Positions 52,217 through 60,957 are shown, counted from the first letter of the stretch. The stretch: DNA of 64,000 nucleotides from JAJPHI01 sp035541875 (GCA_035541875.1 DATKML010000013.1:8903-72902); one strand, 5' to 3'. The notes: generated by a model from the sequence alone, not told the origin. Program-made: numbers and translations.

Positions 52217-52592
52217 CATAAGACGTGAGATCGGCAACAAAATTAGCCTAATGGGCTTGTACGATGACGCAATAGTGATCAAGCAAGCCCCGGCCAGACT
52301 CTCAAAGCTGTGCGTCTTTCAGCGCTGGATGGAATCGAACCTTGGACGCGAAGATACCATCCGCTTTCAGGTGTCCGGAACGGCTCTCGTATCCCCCGTA
52401 TACGCTTCCTGTAAGCCGGAGCCCGCTCATTTCGATCCTAGGGCAACAAAGGCTCAACTAATCTTGGTCTTTGCTCCCTTCGACATCGTGCGGCCGGGAT
52501 ACGTAGAGTTTGTGACCTTCTTGAAAGAATCTGACGAGCCTTCGTACCGATATCGGCTCGACGTTAGGATAGATACCGACATCAAAGCGTAA
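52185..52592 (+). CDS. DUF6941-like protein
   Basis: 135 residues, beta-rich. The opening ITIICDDIRREIGNKISLMGLYDDAIVI followed by LSKLCVFQRW is the pattern of DUF6941 family proteins, whose function is unknown. ATG at 52185 lies inside the preceding gene, so expression depends on coupling. Last gene of the three-gene set; about 290 bp further is an att-like repeat. Confidence 0.6.
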   Translation: MRHEITIICDDIRREIGNKISLMGLYDDAIVIKQAPARLSKLCVFQRWMESNLGREDTIRFQVSGTALVSPVYASCKPEPAHFDPRATKAQLILVFAPFDIVRPGYVEFVTFLKESDEPSYRYRLDVRIDTDIKA

Positions 52593-52879
52593 TCGGGCTG
52601 TCGTCTGGGTAGATGCGCTTTATCCTCAAGGAAACTATCTGCTCTTAGAGTAAAGCGTGGCAGCCTTCGACAAACCCAACGGAGAGAAGGGCTTCAGTGA
52701 AGAACGCCATATGGCAGCCTTCGTAGCACTTGGCAGCCTTCGGCGCGAAATCTTTGACGACCAAGCAGAGTCATCGCGCGAGACGGCTGTGGATGCTATA
52801 ACCCCTGTGGTACAGTAGTTTTGCGATTGCCGCTATCGCGGGTGAAGTCTTTGGAAAACTCTTTCTAGAACTGAAAAAG
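52593..52879. other. non-coding end of first island
   Basis: About 290 bases with no supported gene, containing the 12-bp repeats and leading into the internal att copy. Integrase-binding arm sites could lie here, but this is speculation. Confidence 0.4.
52658..52742 (+). repeat. three 12-bp direct repeats
   Basis: TGGCAGCCTTCG occurs at 52658, 52712 and 52731, in the non-coding stretch between the island operon and the internal att repeat. Spacing is uneven (54 and 19 bp). Confidence 0.5.
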
Positions 52880-52916
52880 CTTCGTGTCGAGTGTTCGATT
52901 CACTCCCTGCCCACCA
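52880..52916 (+). repeat. att direct repeat 2 (internal copy)
   Basis: 37 bp identical to the 3' end of tRNA-Phe (CTTCGTGTCGAG...CCCACCA). Upstream, CTGAAAA is also present at 52871, but two bases of the anticodon stem differ and one is added, so this copy is slightly diverged. It separates the first and second islands. Confidence 0.85.
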
Positions 52917-53003
52917 ACCAAATCGTTAAAATTAAAGCATTTTCGTTGCGAAGCTCAAGTGACACCGGCAGGTCACGATCGTCTTGACGCTGTTTAACCC
53001 ATT

Positions 53004-53453
53004 GTGACTGACAAGATTCGAGCGCTAAGCACAGAAGAGCATCATAGGCTAGCTCAGAAACTACTGGCCTTGAGAAAAGCTGTGAAGGCTGTGCCATTGA
53101 ATTTGATTGCCAACAACCCGAATCCGCGATGCCTTACTTACTTCTCACTGGCCGATCGCGAAGTCGACGCGCTGCTTTATAGACTCGCCGACATCTATTT
53201 CGCCAGCGGAGGAGGATTGCCCTCACCTTACCACGGCGCGCAGCGGTCTGATTTAAAAACGAGCCCGATAAAAGCCGACATGGCAGAGGATCTGGTCTAC
53301 TTTCTGCGAGAATTGGCAGACCAAGGCAGAGAATTGCTCAACCAGCTCTATATGCGAGTCCCGGGACACATCTATGATCTCGCTGGTTGCCTTAGCAACG
53401 ATCTGGTTCTGACGGTCGGCTCTTACCGAGGTGGCCTGCGGATGCCAAGATAG
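53004..53453 (+). CDS. hypothetical protein in second island
   Basis: 149 residues, mainly helical and charged, starting GTG (MTDKIRALSTEEHHRLAQKLLALRKAVKAVP). The absence of low-complexity bias and a coherent helix pattern suggest a real gene. No domain recognised. The start has no strong ribosome binding site. Confidence 0.5.
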   Translation: MTDKIRALSTEEHHRLAQKLLALRKAVKAVPLNLIANNPNPRCLTYFSLADREVDALLYRLADIYFASGGGLPSPYHGAQRSDLKTSPIKADMAEDLVYFLRELADQGRELLNQLYMRVPGHIYDLAGCLSNDLVLTVGSYRGGLRMPR

Positions 53454-53589
53454 GGGAACTTGTGGCACGCGGGTTTATTATCGCTTCACGTGCCCCGTCA
53501 GGCCGATATCGAGGTTGAAGCCGCCATCGCCCCATCGCCAAAGCCTCGCCGGCGAAGGTGCGCCTCTTATCGTCGACAGGCTGAGGAGG

Positions 53590-54123
53590 TCAATGAAAGG
53601 TAAGCTCTGCCCCCTTGCCCTTGAGGTCCGCAAGGCGTGGATCACTGTATTCCACACATTCTGCCGCGTTCCACTGTGTAAAGATGAGGGCCGGATCGCA
53701 GCCATCTACACACCGCAGTACCTCATCATTACGGTTCACAACGATGTCCGCTTCACAATCGGAACGAGCACCATCGTAAATACCCGCGAGTCGCCAATAT
53801 CCAAGCGGTGCACTGGAGTCGGCAAAAGAAGCGGGCGCTCCGGGGTCGGTAGAGGGAAGTGGTGGCGGCACCATCAAATACCAGCCCTCCGACTCAGTTA
53901 CTCCGTTCGCTTCCGTTGAGTGCGGGTGCTCACATGAACTGCTGGTCAGAACGATCCGAACGGCCAAAAAAAGCACTACTGAGATAAGACCAGCTTTGGT
54001 CCTTGATATCGATCGGCCGCGCGCCTCGGCGAATGTGTATGCAAGCTCGTAGAGAGACCGCAGGCCGCTAAAAAGCAAGGCAAGCACGAGCGCGATTGCG
54101 AGCGCCCAGTAAACCCAGTCCAT
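53590..54123 (-). CDS. membrane-anchored hypothetical protein
   Basis: 177 residues. The first 65 residues contain two membrane segments (about 4-22 and 43-61) separated by a basic loop, followed by an extracytoplasmic domain with six Cys after the second helix (SSSCEHPHS..., CEADIVV, CVDGCDP, AECVEY) that probably form disulphides. No family recognised. It is in the second island and in the same orientation as the lipoprotein gene upstream. Confidence 0.6.
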   Translation of the reverse strand: MDWVYWALAIALVLALLFSGLRSLYELAYTFAEARGRSISRTKAGLISVVLFLAVRIVLTSSSCEHPHSTEANGVTESEGWYLMVPPPLPSTDPGAPASFADSSAPLGYWRLAGIYDGARSDCEADIVVNRNDEVLRCVDGCDPALIFTQWNAAECVEYSDPRLADLKGKGAELTFH

Positions 54124-54301
54124 CAGTAAGTCCTCGCTCTCCGTATCCTAGCCAAACGATCGCGAAGTTCGGAAACGACACGCCTCTCGCCGCCTCATCG
54201 ATGCTCGCTGGAGAGATGGAGGAACTGTACTTTCTCTTGCGCGTGAGATGGCGCCCAAGGCGTACATGCGCGGGAAGTTTGGTTGAGGCGTTCTAAGGGA
54301 C

Positions 54302-54757
54302 TCAACAATTGGCTGACCTCGAGGGTTCAATATGCGACTTCTTGGTTTCATTCGTTTCGGAAAGCACCTTGCCATCTGAGGCATACGTGATCGTATATAC
54401 GGTGTACGAGGCGTGGCCCTCCAGTGCGCCACACATCTCGGGTATGAAGCCGATCTCCAGTATGCCCAGGGTCAGAACATCGAAGGCGATAGCCGAAGCA
54501 ACAGCTCTCCCACGCTGCCCCGGTTTCGGCCCATCTCCGTTCTCATAAACGTCGACCTCCTGGCCATCCAGCTGACTTTTTGAATCCGGTTCGCCGTACT
54601 TCGCAATCACCGTGGCGCGATCGGTACCGGGTGAGGCATTAATCGAATCTCGCTGATACGGGGTTGTTGCGGCGATGATCGGCAAGCAGCCCGAGGTAGC
54701 CAGCGAAGTGCACAGAGCAAACAGCGATGCAGTAATTGTACAAATCCGATCGCGCAT
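54302..54757 (-). CDS. putative lipoprotein
   Basis: 151 residues with a type II signal peptide (ITASLFALCTSLATSGC; lipobox Cys near residue 24). The mature part begins with an SmpA/BamE-like pattern (GTDRATVIAKYGEPDSK) and has a hydrophobic stretch around 85-105. Probably outer-membrane anchored. It lies in the second island. Confidence 0.65.
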   Translation of the reverse strand: MRDRICTITASLFALCTSLATSGCLPIIAATTPYQRDSINASPGTDRATVIAKYGEPDSKSQLDGQEVDVYENGDGPKPGQRGRAVASAIAFDVLTLGILEIGFIPEMCGALEGHASYTVYTITYASDGKVLSETNETKKSHIEPSRSANC

Positions 54758-55228
54758 CTTTCAGGTTCCTCCGCTCTGGGTCCGTGAACGGCACTGAGGC
54801 TAGCACTTGACCGGCGGCTATAGGACACGACAACTAGCGACGAAGTTTTTATTGTCGCTGTTTGCCTTACTATGCCGTGTATTTCTTGAGCTCAGTCGCT
54901 GAATCTGTCAGTGCCTACTCTGTCCTCTGGCAGCTTCGAAAACACGCACCATCCCATGAGGTATGCTATGGATAGGTGTGATGAGAAAGGAGGGTTTTGG
55001 GGGCTCGGAAGGGATCACGGCAGGCTACCAGCTGATTCCTTCAAGGAACTACCCCGTCCCGCGCTCTCCTCGCTTTTCTGGCGACAGTGTTTGTGGCGGA
55101 ATTGTGGCGGTTTCTCGCGCCGGGCCGCGCCACTTCACGCCTTCAGGCCGTTGTCGAATTAAGAAAAAAGCTCGATAAGTGGCGTGAAGTGTATTTCTGA
55201 GATTCTCGTGGTATGGACCAATTAACGT
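54758..55228. other. non-coding end of second island
   Basis: About 470 bases between the lipoprotein start and the distal att repeat. Two short open frames (up to 83 codons) lack family resemblance or convincing starts. No supported feature other than the repeat that follows. Confidence 0.45.
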
Positions 55229-55275
55229 CTGAAAATCTTCGTGTCGAGTGTTCGATTCACTCCCTGCCCACCAAA
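55229..55275 (+). repeat. att direct repeat 3 (distal boundary)
   Basis: 47 bp identical to 48970-49016, from the tRNA-Phe anticodon loop through CCA and AA. The base before it differs from the tRNA copy, so the match ends exactly at the loop. It marks the outer end of the integrated DNA. Confidence 0.88.
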
Positions 55276-55362
55276 TTACTTAGTAAATGCAAGCATTCTT
55301 TTCGAGCCTCTTTCGTCGCGGATCACTTATTGTCACGGTTCTGTAATGGTTGAGGGGTGGTG

Positions 55363-55992
55363 ATGGGACGCACCTGTACCGTCTGTAATCATTCACAACG
55401 CGATGATATCGACCGAGCGATCTTGGCCGGCCAAACTGAGCGTGCGATAGCGCGTCAATACCGAACTGGCCGCTCCTCAGTTCAGCGCCACAAGTGCCAC
55501 GTAAGCGTGGTGATGGCACGCACCATCGACCGAAGACGAGAGCGATCGGTTACGGACCAAATGCGCGATCTGCTGGACCGTTGCATGAAACACCTTGCTG
55601 AGCGCGGGAGGAAGCCGAACGAGGTGGCGTTTGCCTCTCGTGAAGTGCGAGAAACGATCAAGGTGCTTGCCCAGTTGACCGGGGAATTGGACGAGCGCGC
55701 CCGCGTCAACGTGCTTATAGCGCAGCAGCAGGCCCCTGAAGCCCAGGCCACCGCGGACCTCCGCCGGCTATCTCCTGAAGAGCGCCTCGAACTTTCCCGC
55801 CTTCTGACGAAGGCGAAAGGCATGGATGACACGGCTAACTGTCAACGGAGACTGTTGCGATGTCACTCCGCACGGAGTGGGCTGACACGTAAGGGCCCGG
55901 ACCATTGGATCCGACTTCCTCTTCTTTCAGTACCCTTCTTCATCGACGCCTTCAACAGAACCTGCACGTCACATACGCCGCGGTACGCTTGA
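55363..55992 (+). CDS. zinc-finger/HTH protein, terminase-small-subunit-like, odd C-terminus
   Basis: 209 residues from ATG 55363, behind GAGGGG; two GTG codons precede it. The N-terminal module has CTVCNHSQ and RHKCH as likely zinc ligands around a helix-turn-helix (IDRAILAGQTERAIARQYRTGRSSVQRH), as in phage terminase small subunits and related DNA-binding proteins. A helical region (LSPEERLELSRLLTKAKG, about 145-162) would normally end such a protein. The last about 45 residues (after DDTANCQRR) look non-coding, suggesting a lost stop or frameshift. Confidence 0.6.
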   Translation: MGRTCTVCNHSQRDDIDRAILAGQTERAIARQYRTGRSSVQRHKCHVSVVMARTIDRRRERSVTDQMRDLLDRCMKHLAERGRKPNEVAFASREVRETIKVLAQLTGELDERARVNVLIAQQQAPEAQATADLRRLSPEERLELSRLLTKAKGMDDTANCQRRLLRCHSARSGLTRKGPDHWIRLPLLSVPFFIDAFNRTCTSHTPRYA

Positions 55993-56153
55993 GGCGAGTC
56001 CTCCGACAGTATTGTGCGACGCGAGAACGTGTATCGATTGGATACCGCCTCTGTCTCCGATGGCATCACGGTCTGCGCCGGAAGCGTCTTTGCGAGACTG
56101 TTTCTTATGGCCTGTTTTATGCTTTCTTAGGTCCTTAGGAGGAACTCCCAGTC

Positions 56154-57611
56154 ATGGATGCCCCCGAGGAGCCGCGTATTCATATCGTGAAACGCGACGG
56201 TCAAAAGTCGAAAAATAAAACTCCGGCAAGTGAGATGGGGCGGTTTGAGCCGTTGATGCGTTCGCGTGATCAGCGCCTCGCGGACGGCCAGGCGCTTCGC
56301 GAGATGGTGCCGCGGACGAGTCATGCAGTGTGGAAGGGACATCCCAAAGGCCGCGATCCGGTCGCCATCCTGAAGGCGTCCAACCGTGATCGCCTGCCGG
56401 AACTCGTGCCCATCCGCTATGGTCGTATGTTGCGGAGTCCCTTCACCTTTCTGCGCGGGTCCGCCGGCCTGATGGCCCACGATCTGGCCACCACCCCAAA
56501 CAGCGGTCTTCGCGTACAGGCCTGCGGGGATTGCCACGTGCTCAACTTTGGCCTGTTTGCGACCCCTGAACGCAATCTCATCTTCGACATCAATGACTTT
56601 GACGAAACCGCACCCGCACCGTGGGAATGGGACATCAAGCGGCTGGCGGTCAGTTTTGCGGTGGCCGTGCGCGATTGTCAACTCAGCGACAAGCAAGCGC
56701 AGGCGGCAGCGGCCGAGTGTGCGCGTGCATACCGAGAACGACTGCGCGAGCTTTCCCAGATGAGCCCGCTGGAGGTGTGGTATGACCGTCTCGATGCGCA
56801 GACGATCATCGAGATGGCCCCCAACACCAAGATCAGAAAGTTTCGGCAAGAGATGGTTGCGAAGGCCCAGCAGCGCGTCGGCGATTACCTGTATCCGAAG
56901 ATCAGCGGCGAGGTCGGTGGACGGCGGCGGCTAATCGATCAGCCGCCAGTGCTCTTTCATATCTCCGTAAAGGGCTTTGAGTTGATCGTCAATGAAGCAC
57001 TGACGGGATACCGCTCAAGCTTGCCTCACGAGCGCCGCGTGCTGTTTGATCGCTACCGCATGGAAGACATTGCCATCAAAGCGGTCGGCATCGGCAGTGT
57101 CGGCACGCGGTGCTTTGTGGGTCTGTTCTTTTCAGCCGAGAACCATCCCCTGTTGCTGCAGTTCAAGGAAGCCTGTCCATCGGTGCTTGAACCTTACGCA
57201 GGCAAAAGCCTGTACGAGAATCACGGGCAGCGGGTGGTAACAGGACAACGGCTGATGCAGTCCGCCAGCGATATCTTTTTAGGCTGGACGCATGGCCGCC
57301 TAGGACGGGATTACTATGTACGTCAGCTGCGTGACATGAAAATGTCCGCTCAAATTGAGGAAGGGATAACGCCGGAACAGACCATGCTTTACGCCGCGTT
57401 GTGCGGCCGAACTTTGGCCCACGCTCACGCCAAGTCCGGGGATGCCGCGACGATCAGCGGTTACCTCGGCAAGTCGGATACCTTCGACCAGGCCATCAGC
57501 GAGTTCGCCTTGGCCTATGCCGACCAGAATGAGAAAGACCACGCCAAGCTCGTAGCTGCGGTAAAGGCCGGAAAGATCAACGCAGTGGTGGAGGAAGACG
57601 AAGAGAGGTAA
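56154..57611 (+). CDS. DUF2252 family protein
   Basis: 485 residues covering the whole DUF2252 domain, distantly kinase-like. Conserved segments include MLRSPFTFLRGSA, CGDCHVLNFG (about 120-130), FDINDFDETAPAPWEWDIKRLAVS (about 142-165) and RDYYVRQLRDMK near the C-terminus. The DxNDFDE segment resembles a phosphotransferase metal site. Biological role unknown. ATG follows AGGAGG. Confidence 0.85.
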   Translation: MDAPEEPRIHIVKRDGQKSKNKTPASEMGRFEPLMRSRDQRLADGQALREMVPRTSHAVWKGHPKGRDPVAILKASNRDRLPELVPIRYGRMLRSPFTFLRGSAGLMAHDLATTPNSGLRVQACGDCHVLNFGLFATPERNLIFDINDFDETAPAPWEWDIKRLAVSFAVAVRDCQLSDKQAQAAAAECARAYRERLRELSQMSPLEVWYDRLDAQTIIEMAPNTKIRKFRQEMVAKAQQRVGDYLYPKISGEVGGRRRLIDQPPVLFHISVKGFELIVNEALTGYRSSLPHERRVLFDRYRMEDIAIKAVGIGSVGTRCFVGLFFSAENHPLLLQFKEACPSVLEPYAGKSLYENHGQRVVTGQRLMQSASDIFLGWTHGRLGRDYYVRQLRDMKMSAQIEEGITPEQTMLYAALCGRTLAHAHAKSGDAATISGYLGKSDTFDQAISEFALAYADQNEKDHAKLVAAVKAGKINAVVEEDEER

Positions 57612-58456
57612 ACGGCGGTGCTTTTTTGCGGAAGACCACCTCAGGTGAACTCGGCCGAGGTGGAGCGGTGGGCAGCCTTGGGGAATGGGAAAGGAAAGTC
57701 GACCGAAACGGACACTTAAACCAGGCGGCCGAAGCTTTGAGCTCAGTGAGTGACGACGCTAGGGAAATGCGCGAGTAGACCTATGAGATCGCCTGCGGAG
57801 CGGGTTGCGGCAGGTGCGCAAACATTACGTTCCTCGCTGCGAAGGATCACCTGAACACCCATGGACTTGATTACCTTGGACCTGTAGTCCGGGCCGCGCA
57901 TTCCATTGGCTCGAAGTGACCCATCTTCTATGAGGATCTGACTAATCCCGGACTCGGCTTTCTCTGCCCGACGTGCCTCGTATCGTTTCTTAATCCGCTG
58001 GCCCGGCAACAACCGCTCGCCCGCATGGAACGGCGCCGATCCTCCATATCTCAGTGATACTGAGAATCACTTCAAACGACGCTCGGTACGGATGAAGTCA
58101 ATAGGTGCCGTGATTAGACTGGTACCGAATAGTCCTCAGCGTTACTTCAAACTCGACACCCTCGTTAAACAATGCGCTGGGGGCCGGTTTACTTGCGTTG
58201 CGTCGCACTCCACCTGCGCCAAGACTGGCCAAGGGTTAAGTTCCGTTCCGCAATCGCATGGGACCGCCGCTCCTAAACTTTACGAGCTTACTTTATCGCA
58301 GCGTTGCCGTTCCAACCATAATGAACCTGAAACTCTATCTCGCGGTAATTGACCAAATGTTACGCGATATGTACGCTGCGCTCGTTCTGGGATGCAAAAC
58401 GGCAATCCCGGTTTGAAAAAGAGGAAAAGGAACGGATCTGCTCCGTTGAGCTGACA
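57612..58456. other. long intergenic stretch, possible gene remnant
   Basis: About 845 bases. A minus-strand frame of 89 codons at 57743-58012 looks basic and helical in its first half but has no family resemblance or good start. A weak hairpin (CCACCTC/GAGGTGG, 57635-57662) follows the DUF2252 gene. Otherwise nothing supported; probably decayed sequence. Confidence 0.4.
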
Positions 58457-58762
58457 ATGCCTAACTTTCTGATAGGTAGATTAGTGGTTATCCTGCTTTC
58501 CTCGCTGGTTCTTTATTTCGGAATCGCTGGGCTAATATCTGGCGATATACGATCGAGGGGTTACAAGTTCAACCGTGACGAGAATCCTCTGGGCTATTGG
58601 TTCACCGTTTTGACTAGCTTAGTGGGGCCAGTGGCAATCATCTACCTGATGCTGACTAGATCATGTATCATTCAAACATTCTATTGCGAAAATATCGCGA
58701 TGGTGGGAAGTGGCTTCAAGCTTGCCCGGAACGACCAATCGCCGCGATCTAAGCCGGTTTAA
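58457..58762 (+). CDS. small two-helix membrane protein
   Basis: 101 residues from the internal ATG at 58457. The longer frame upstream (from 58349) looks non-coding. Two membrane segments (about 4-22 and 44-64) flank the loop SGDIRSRGYKFNRDENPLGYW. The last residues and the stop codon are supplied by the dispersed repeat that starts near 58744. Function unknown. Confidence 0.55.
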   Translation: MPNFLIGRLVVILLSSLVLYFGIAGLISGDIRSRGYKFNRDENPLGYWFTVLTSLVGPVAIIYLMLTRSCIIQTFYCENIAMVGSGFKLARNDQSPRSKPV

Positions 58763-58850
58763 CTTCGAACCCTAACAAAGGTACCAACGGCGCACGAAAC
58801 TGGCAGAGCACCGTGTTTGCGTTTCAGCAATGCGGTGTTTGAAAGCTGCA
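58744..58850 (+). repeat. dispersed intergenic repeat, copy A
   Basis: Begins GCGATCTAAGCCGGTTTAAC, contains TGGCAGAGCACCG and GTTTCAGCAATGCGG, and ends GTTTGAAAGCTGC. It aligns over its whole length to copy D (62986-63095), and in part to copies B and C. It carries the stop codon of the preceding gene. Confidence 0.65.
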
Positions 58851-58904
58851 GATACGAAATGCTTAGCAGTGCTGATGTGCGTCGCGGTCCCAGACGATTC
58901 CGGT

Positions 58905-59810
58905 TCACGAGTCCGTCCGCTTGAAGCCCATCCGGGCCGGGATAAACTTCCCACTCGTCGGGGTTTGTTCGAGTCCGGCTTTGAGCCGTTCGGCGGTCGC
59001 GCTGAGGTCGGCCCCGAAGCATCGCACAGCCAGAATCAATTCCTTCAGGTGTGCGACCGAGAAACCCGCGGAGAGTTCAACCCAACGCTCGATTTCGGCA
59101 GCGCTCAGCCCTGGTATCCGCTTCTCCAGATAGGCCTGCCTCACCTCGGCTGAGGGTGGCCGAATAATCTCAACCCGGTCAAACCGACTGGGTCGAGCTT
59201 GCAAGCGCCGGTCGAGTCGCTCGGGGTAATTGGTTGTTGCAATGAAGAGCACGTGATCGACTAGCGTCTGACCGTCGAGCAGACTCAAGAGATGCTCCTC
59301 GCGACCGTGGCCCAGCATCGCTTCGATGTCCTCGATGACGACCAGCACCGGTCGCTCGGGTTCGAGCTGGCGTATTTTCGCGAGAACCATAGCTGCGCGT
59401 TCGGGATCGTCCACGATCAGCACGAGCCCCGCGAGCTGCCCCAGCACGTAATCCGCAACCTGATTGATAATTGAGGTTTTGCCGCAGCCAGCTGGCCCCA
59501 TGAGGAGAAAGCCTCGTTTGTGCACAAAGCCCAACCGGCGAAAATCATCCCCCGCATGCCAGAACCGCTGGGCCTCCGTAATCGGATTTGCGACGATGGG
59601 ATCGGGCAACAGCAGAGCTTCATCGTTCTGCGATGCAACCCTCACAAGGCACAGCTTGCCGAATTCATACCGCATCAAACTGCGATAGGTCCCGGCAGGC
59701 AACGTAACTTCGGACACATTGGTGTCGACAAACACCCCCGCCTCGAGTTCGCTCCACAACACGCGCGAACCGTGGGTAAATGACGTTTTGGCGCTCTTCC
59801 CGATTTCCAT
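58905..59810 (-). CDS. AAA+ ATPase, orphan
   Basis: 301 residues. An N-terminal region of about 85 residues precedes a single AAA+ module: Walker A GPAGCGKT (105-112), Walker B-like LVVIED (156-161), sensor 1 ATTN (191-194) and a second region of homology RLQARPSRFDR with arginine finger candidates near 206-212. A C-terminal helical lid ends the protein. It resembles Bcs1-like or CbxX-like remodelers but has no partner gene nearby. ATG 59810 follows GGGAGCTCGAC. Confidence 0.85.
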   Translation of the reverse strand: MEIGKSAKTSFTHGSRVLWSELEAGVFVDTNVSEVTLPAGTYRSLMRYEFGKLCLVRVASQNDEALLLPDPIVANPITEAQRFWHAGDDFRRLGFVHKRGFLLMGPAGCGKTSIINQVADYVLGQLAGLVLIVDDPERAAMVLAKIRQLEPERPVLVVIEDIEAMLGHGREEHLLSLLDGQTLVDHVLFIATTNYPERLDRRLQARPSRFDRVEIIRPPSAEVRQAYLEKRIPGLSAAEIERWVELSAGFSVAHLKELILAVRCFGADLSATAERLKAGLEQTPTSGKFIPARMGFKRTDS

Positions 59811-60177
59811 GTCGAGCTCCCTTGGCCTGTACGAAGCTTGGGGTTTGTCCGATCGCGGAGACTCTAAAGCCTCGGCATCATATGAGCGAAAGCTCGAATG
59901 ACAAACTCACCGTCGCCGTGTAAGCGGCTATGGTGGGGAGCTCATCTCAAGAGAACGCATTTTAGGAACCGCGACGAAGGCGCTTTAACCGGGTTTCCGT
60001 TTCAAACCTTGGTGGATATGCCAACTGGCGTGTTAAACCGCCACGCACCGGTTTTGCGTTTCAGCAAAAGCTGTTTTAAGCCGCTGCGGCTACTCTGGGT
60101 CGTGCAGCGCTACTCCTGAGTTCCATTGCGCTGTCGAAGAGAGCCTGCCTATCCTTATTTTTGAGGCGTATCACCCG
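59811..60177. other. divergent intergenic region with repeat copy B
   Basis: About 370 bases between the AAA+ gene (minus) and the coiled-coil gene (plus). Besides repeat copy B, no gene or operator was identified. Confidence 0.45.
59980..60087 (+). repeat. dispersed intergenic repeat, copy B
   Basis: Shares with copy A the TTTCAAACCTT motif, a CCAACTGGCG segment, GCACCGGTTTTGCG, TTTCAGCAA and the end GTTTTAAGCCGCTGC. The middle has diverged. It lies between the AAA+ gene start and the coiled-coil gene. Confidence 0.55.
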
Positions 60178-60693
60178 ATGGCAGCAAACAACAGTTCGAC
60201 TGGGAAACAAAGTGCGGGTGGTGGCGCTATCGCCCGCGAACTCGAGCAACTCAAAAAGAAGGTCAAAGAACTGACACTACGTTTGGAGAACGAGGTCAAA
60301 GCGCGCAAGCTCGATACTCGTCTGGCCGCGGAAGCCAAGAAGGTTCGCGAGCAATTGACCAAAGAGACCAACATTCTTCGCGCGCAGGGACAGAAGCTCG
60401 CATCACAGCTGAAGTCCACATTAAGCGATGCGAGCAAACGGGAGCAGGCCCTGAAAGGGGCGCGGGACAAAGTCGCCGAACTGAAGAACGAACTTGGCGT
60501 TAAAACAGCGGACCTCAAGCGCAAATCGGTCGAGCTCAAGAGGCTCGCTGCGGAATCGGCTCATCGAGCGACTACGATCATGCGGGAGAAGCCCAAGCCT
60601 GCTGTGTCTCCTGCTGCGACGTCTGCGTCACCGGCAGTACCGACAGAGTCGGCTTCCGGGAACCCTCCGAGCGATAAGCCCGCACCGACCTAA
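60178..60693 (+). CDS. coiled-coil protein with Ala/Pro/Ser tail
   Basis: 171 residues. Residues 18-130 form a long, highly charged heptad pattern (ELEQLKKKVKELTLRLENEVKARK...) typical of an uninterrupted coiled coil. The last 40 residues are rich in Pro, Ala and Ser. No membrane segment. Function unknown; a structural or scaffold role would suit. Confidence 0.65.
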   Translation: MAANNSSTGKQSAGGGAIARELEQLKKKVKELTLRLENEVKARKLDTRLAAEAKKVREQLTKETNILRAQGQKLASQLKSTLSDASKREQALKGARDKVAELKNELGVKTADLKRKSVELKRLAAESAHRATTIMREKPKPAVSPAATSASPAVPTESASGNPPSDKPAPT

Positions 60694-60957
60694 CCGCACG
60701 CTGGAGGCCGGCGGGACTGAGGTCTTCAGCGCTGTTGGTCCTTCGAATTTGCGGTCTTGCGCCCATCGTATATCACTAGGCATTCTACTTCCGGCCTGTA
60801 ACCCTTACTTGATGAAACCACAGGTAACCTGCACTTCGGAACCTAGTTTACTTTTGGTCTATACGCGGCCAAAGATGTAAAGCTACCTACCCTGATGCTA
60901 GTCCTTATTGCTGCTTCCCAGTACGGAATTCAAGTTCGATCTAATGAGGAAAGTCTG

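Noticed and set aside
52658..52742. CRISPR array
   Set aside because: The three 12-bp repeats are too short and unevenly spaced, and no cas genes are present anywhere in the window.
52871..52916. second functional tRNA-Phe gene
   Set aside because: Only the 3' half of the tRNA is present, with a changed anticodon stem and no 5' half; the same holds for 55229-55275. They are att copies.
53431..53919. 162-codon plus-strand open frame in the second island
   Set aside because: Overlaps antisense with the membrane protein at 53590-54123, which has clear helices and a coherent Cys pattern; this frame has none.
57743..58012. 89-codon minus-strand open frame
   Set aside because: Some helical character but no recognisable domain, start signal or neighbour context; mentioned only as a possible remnant.
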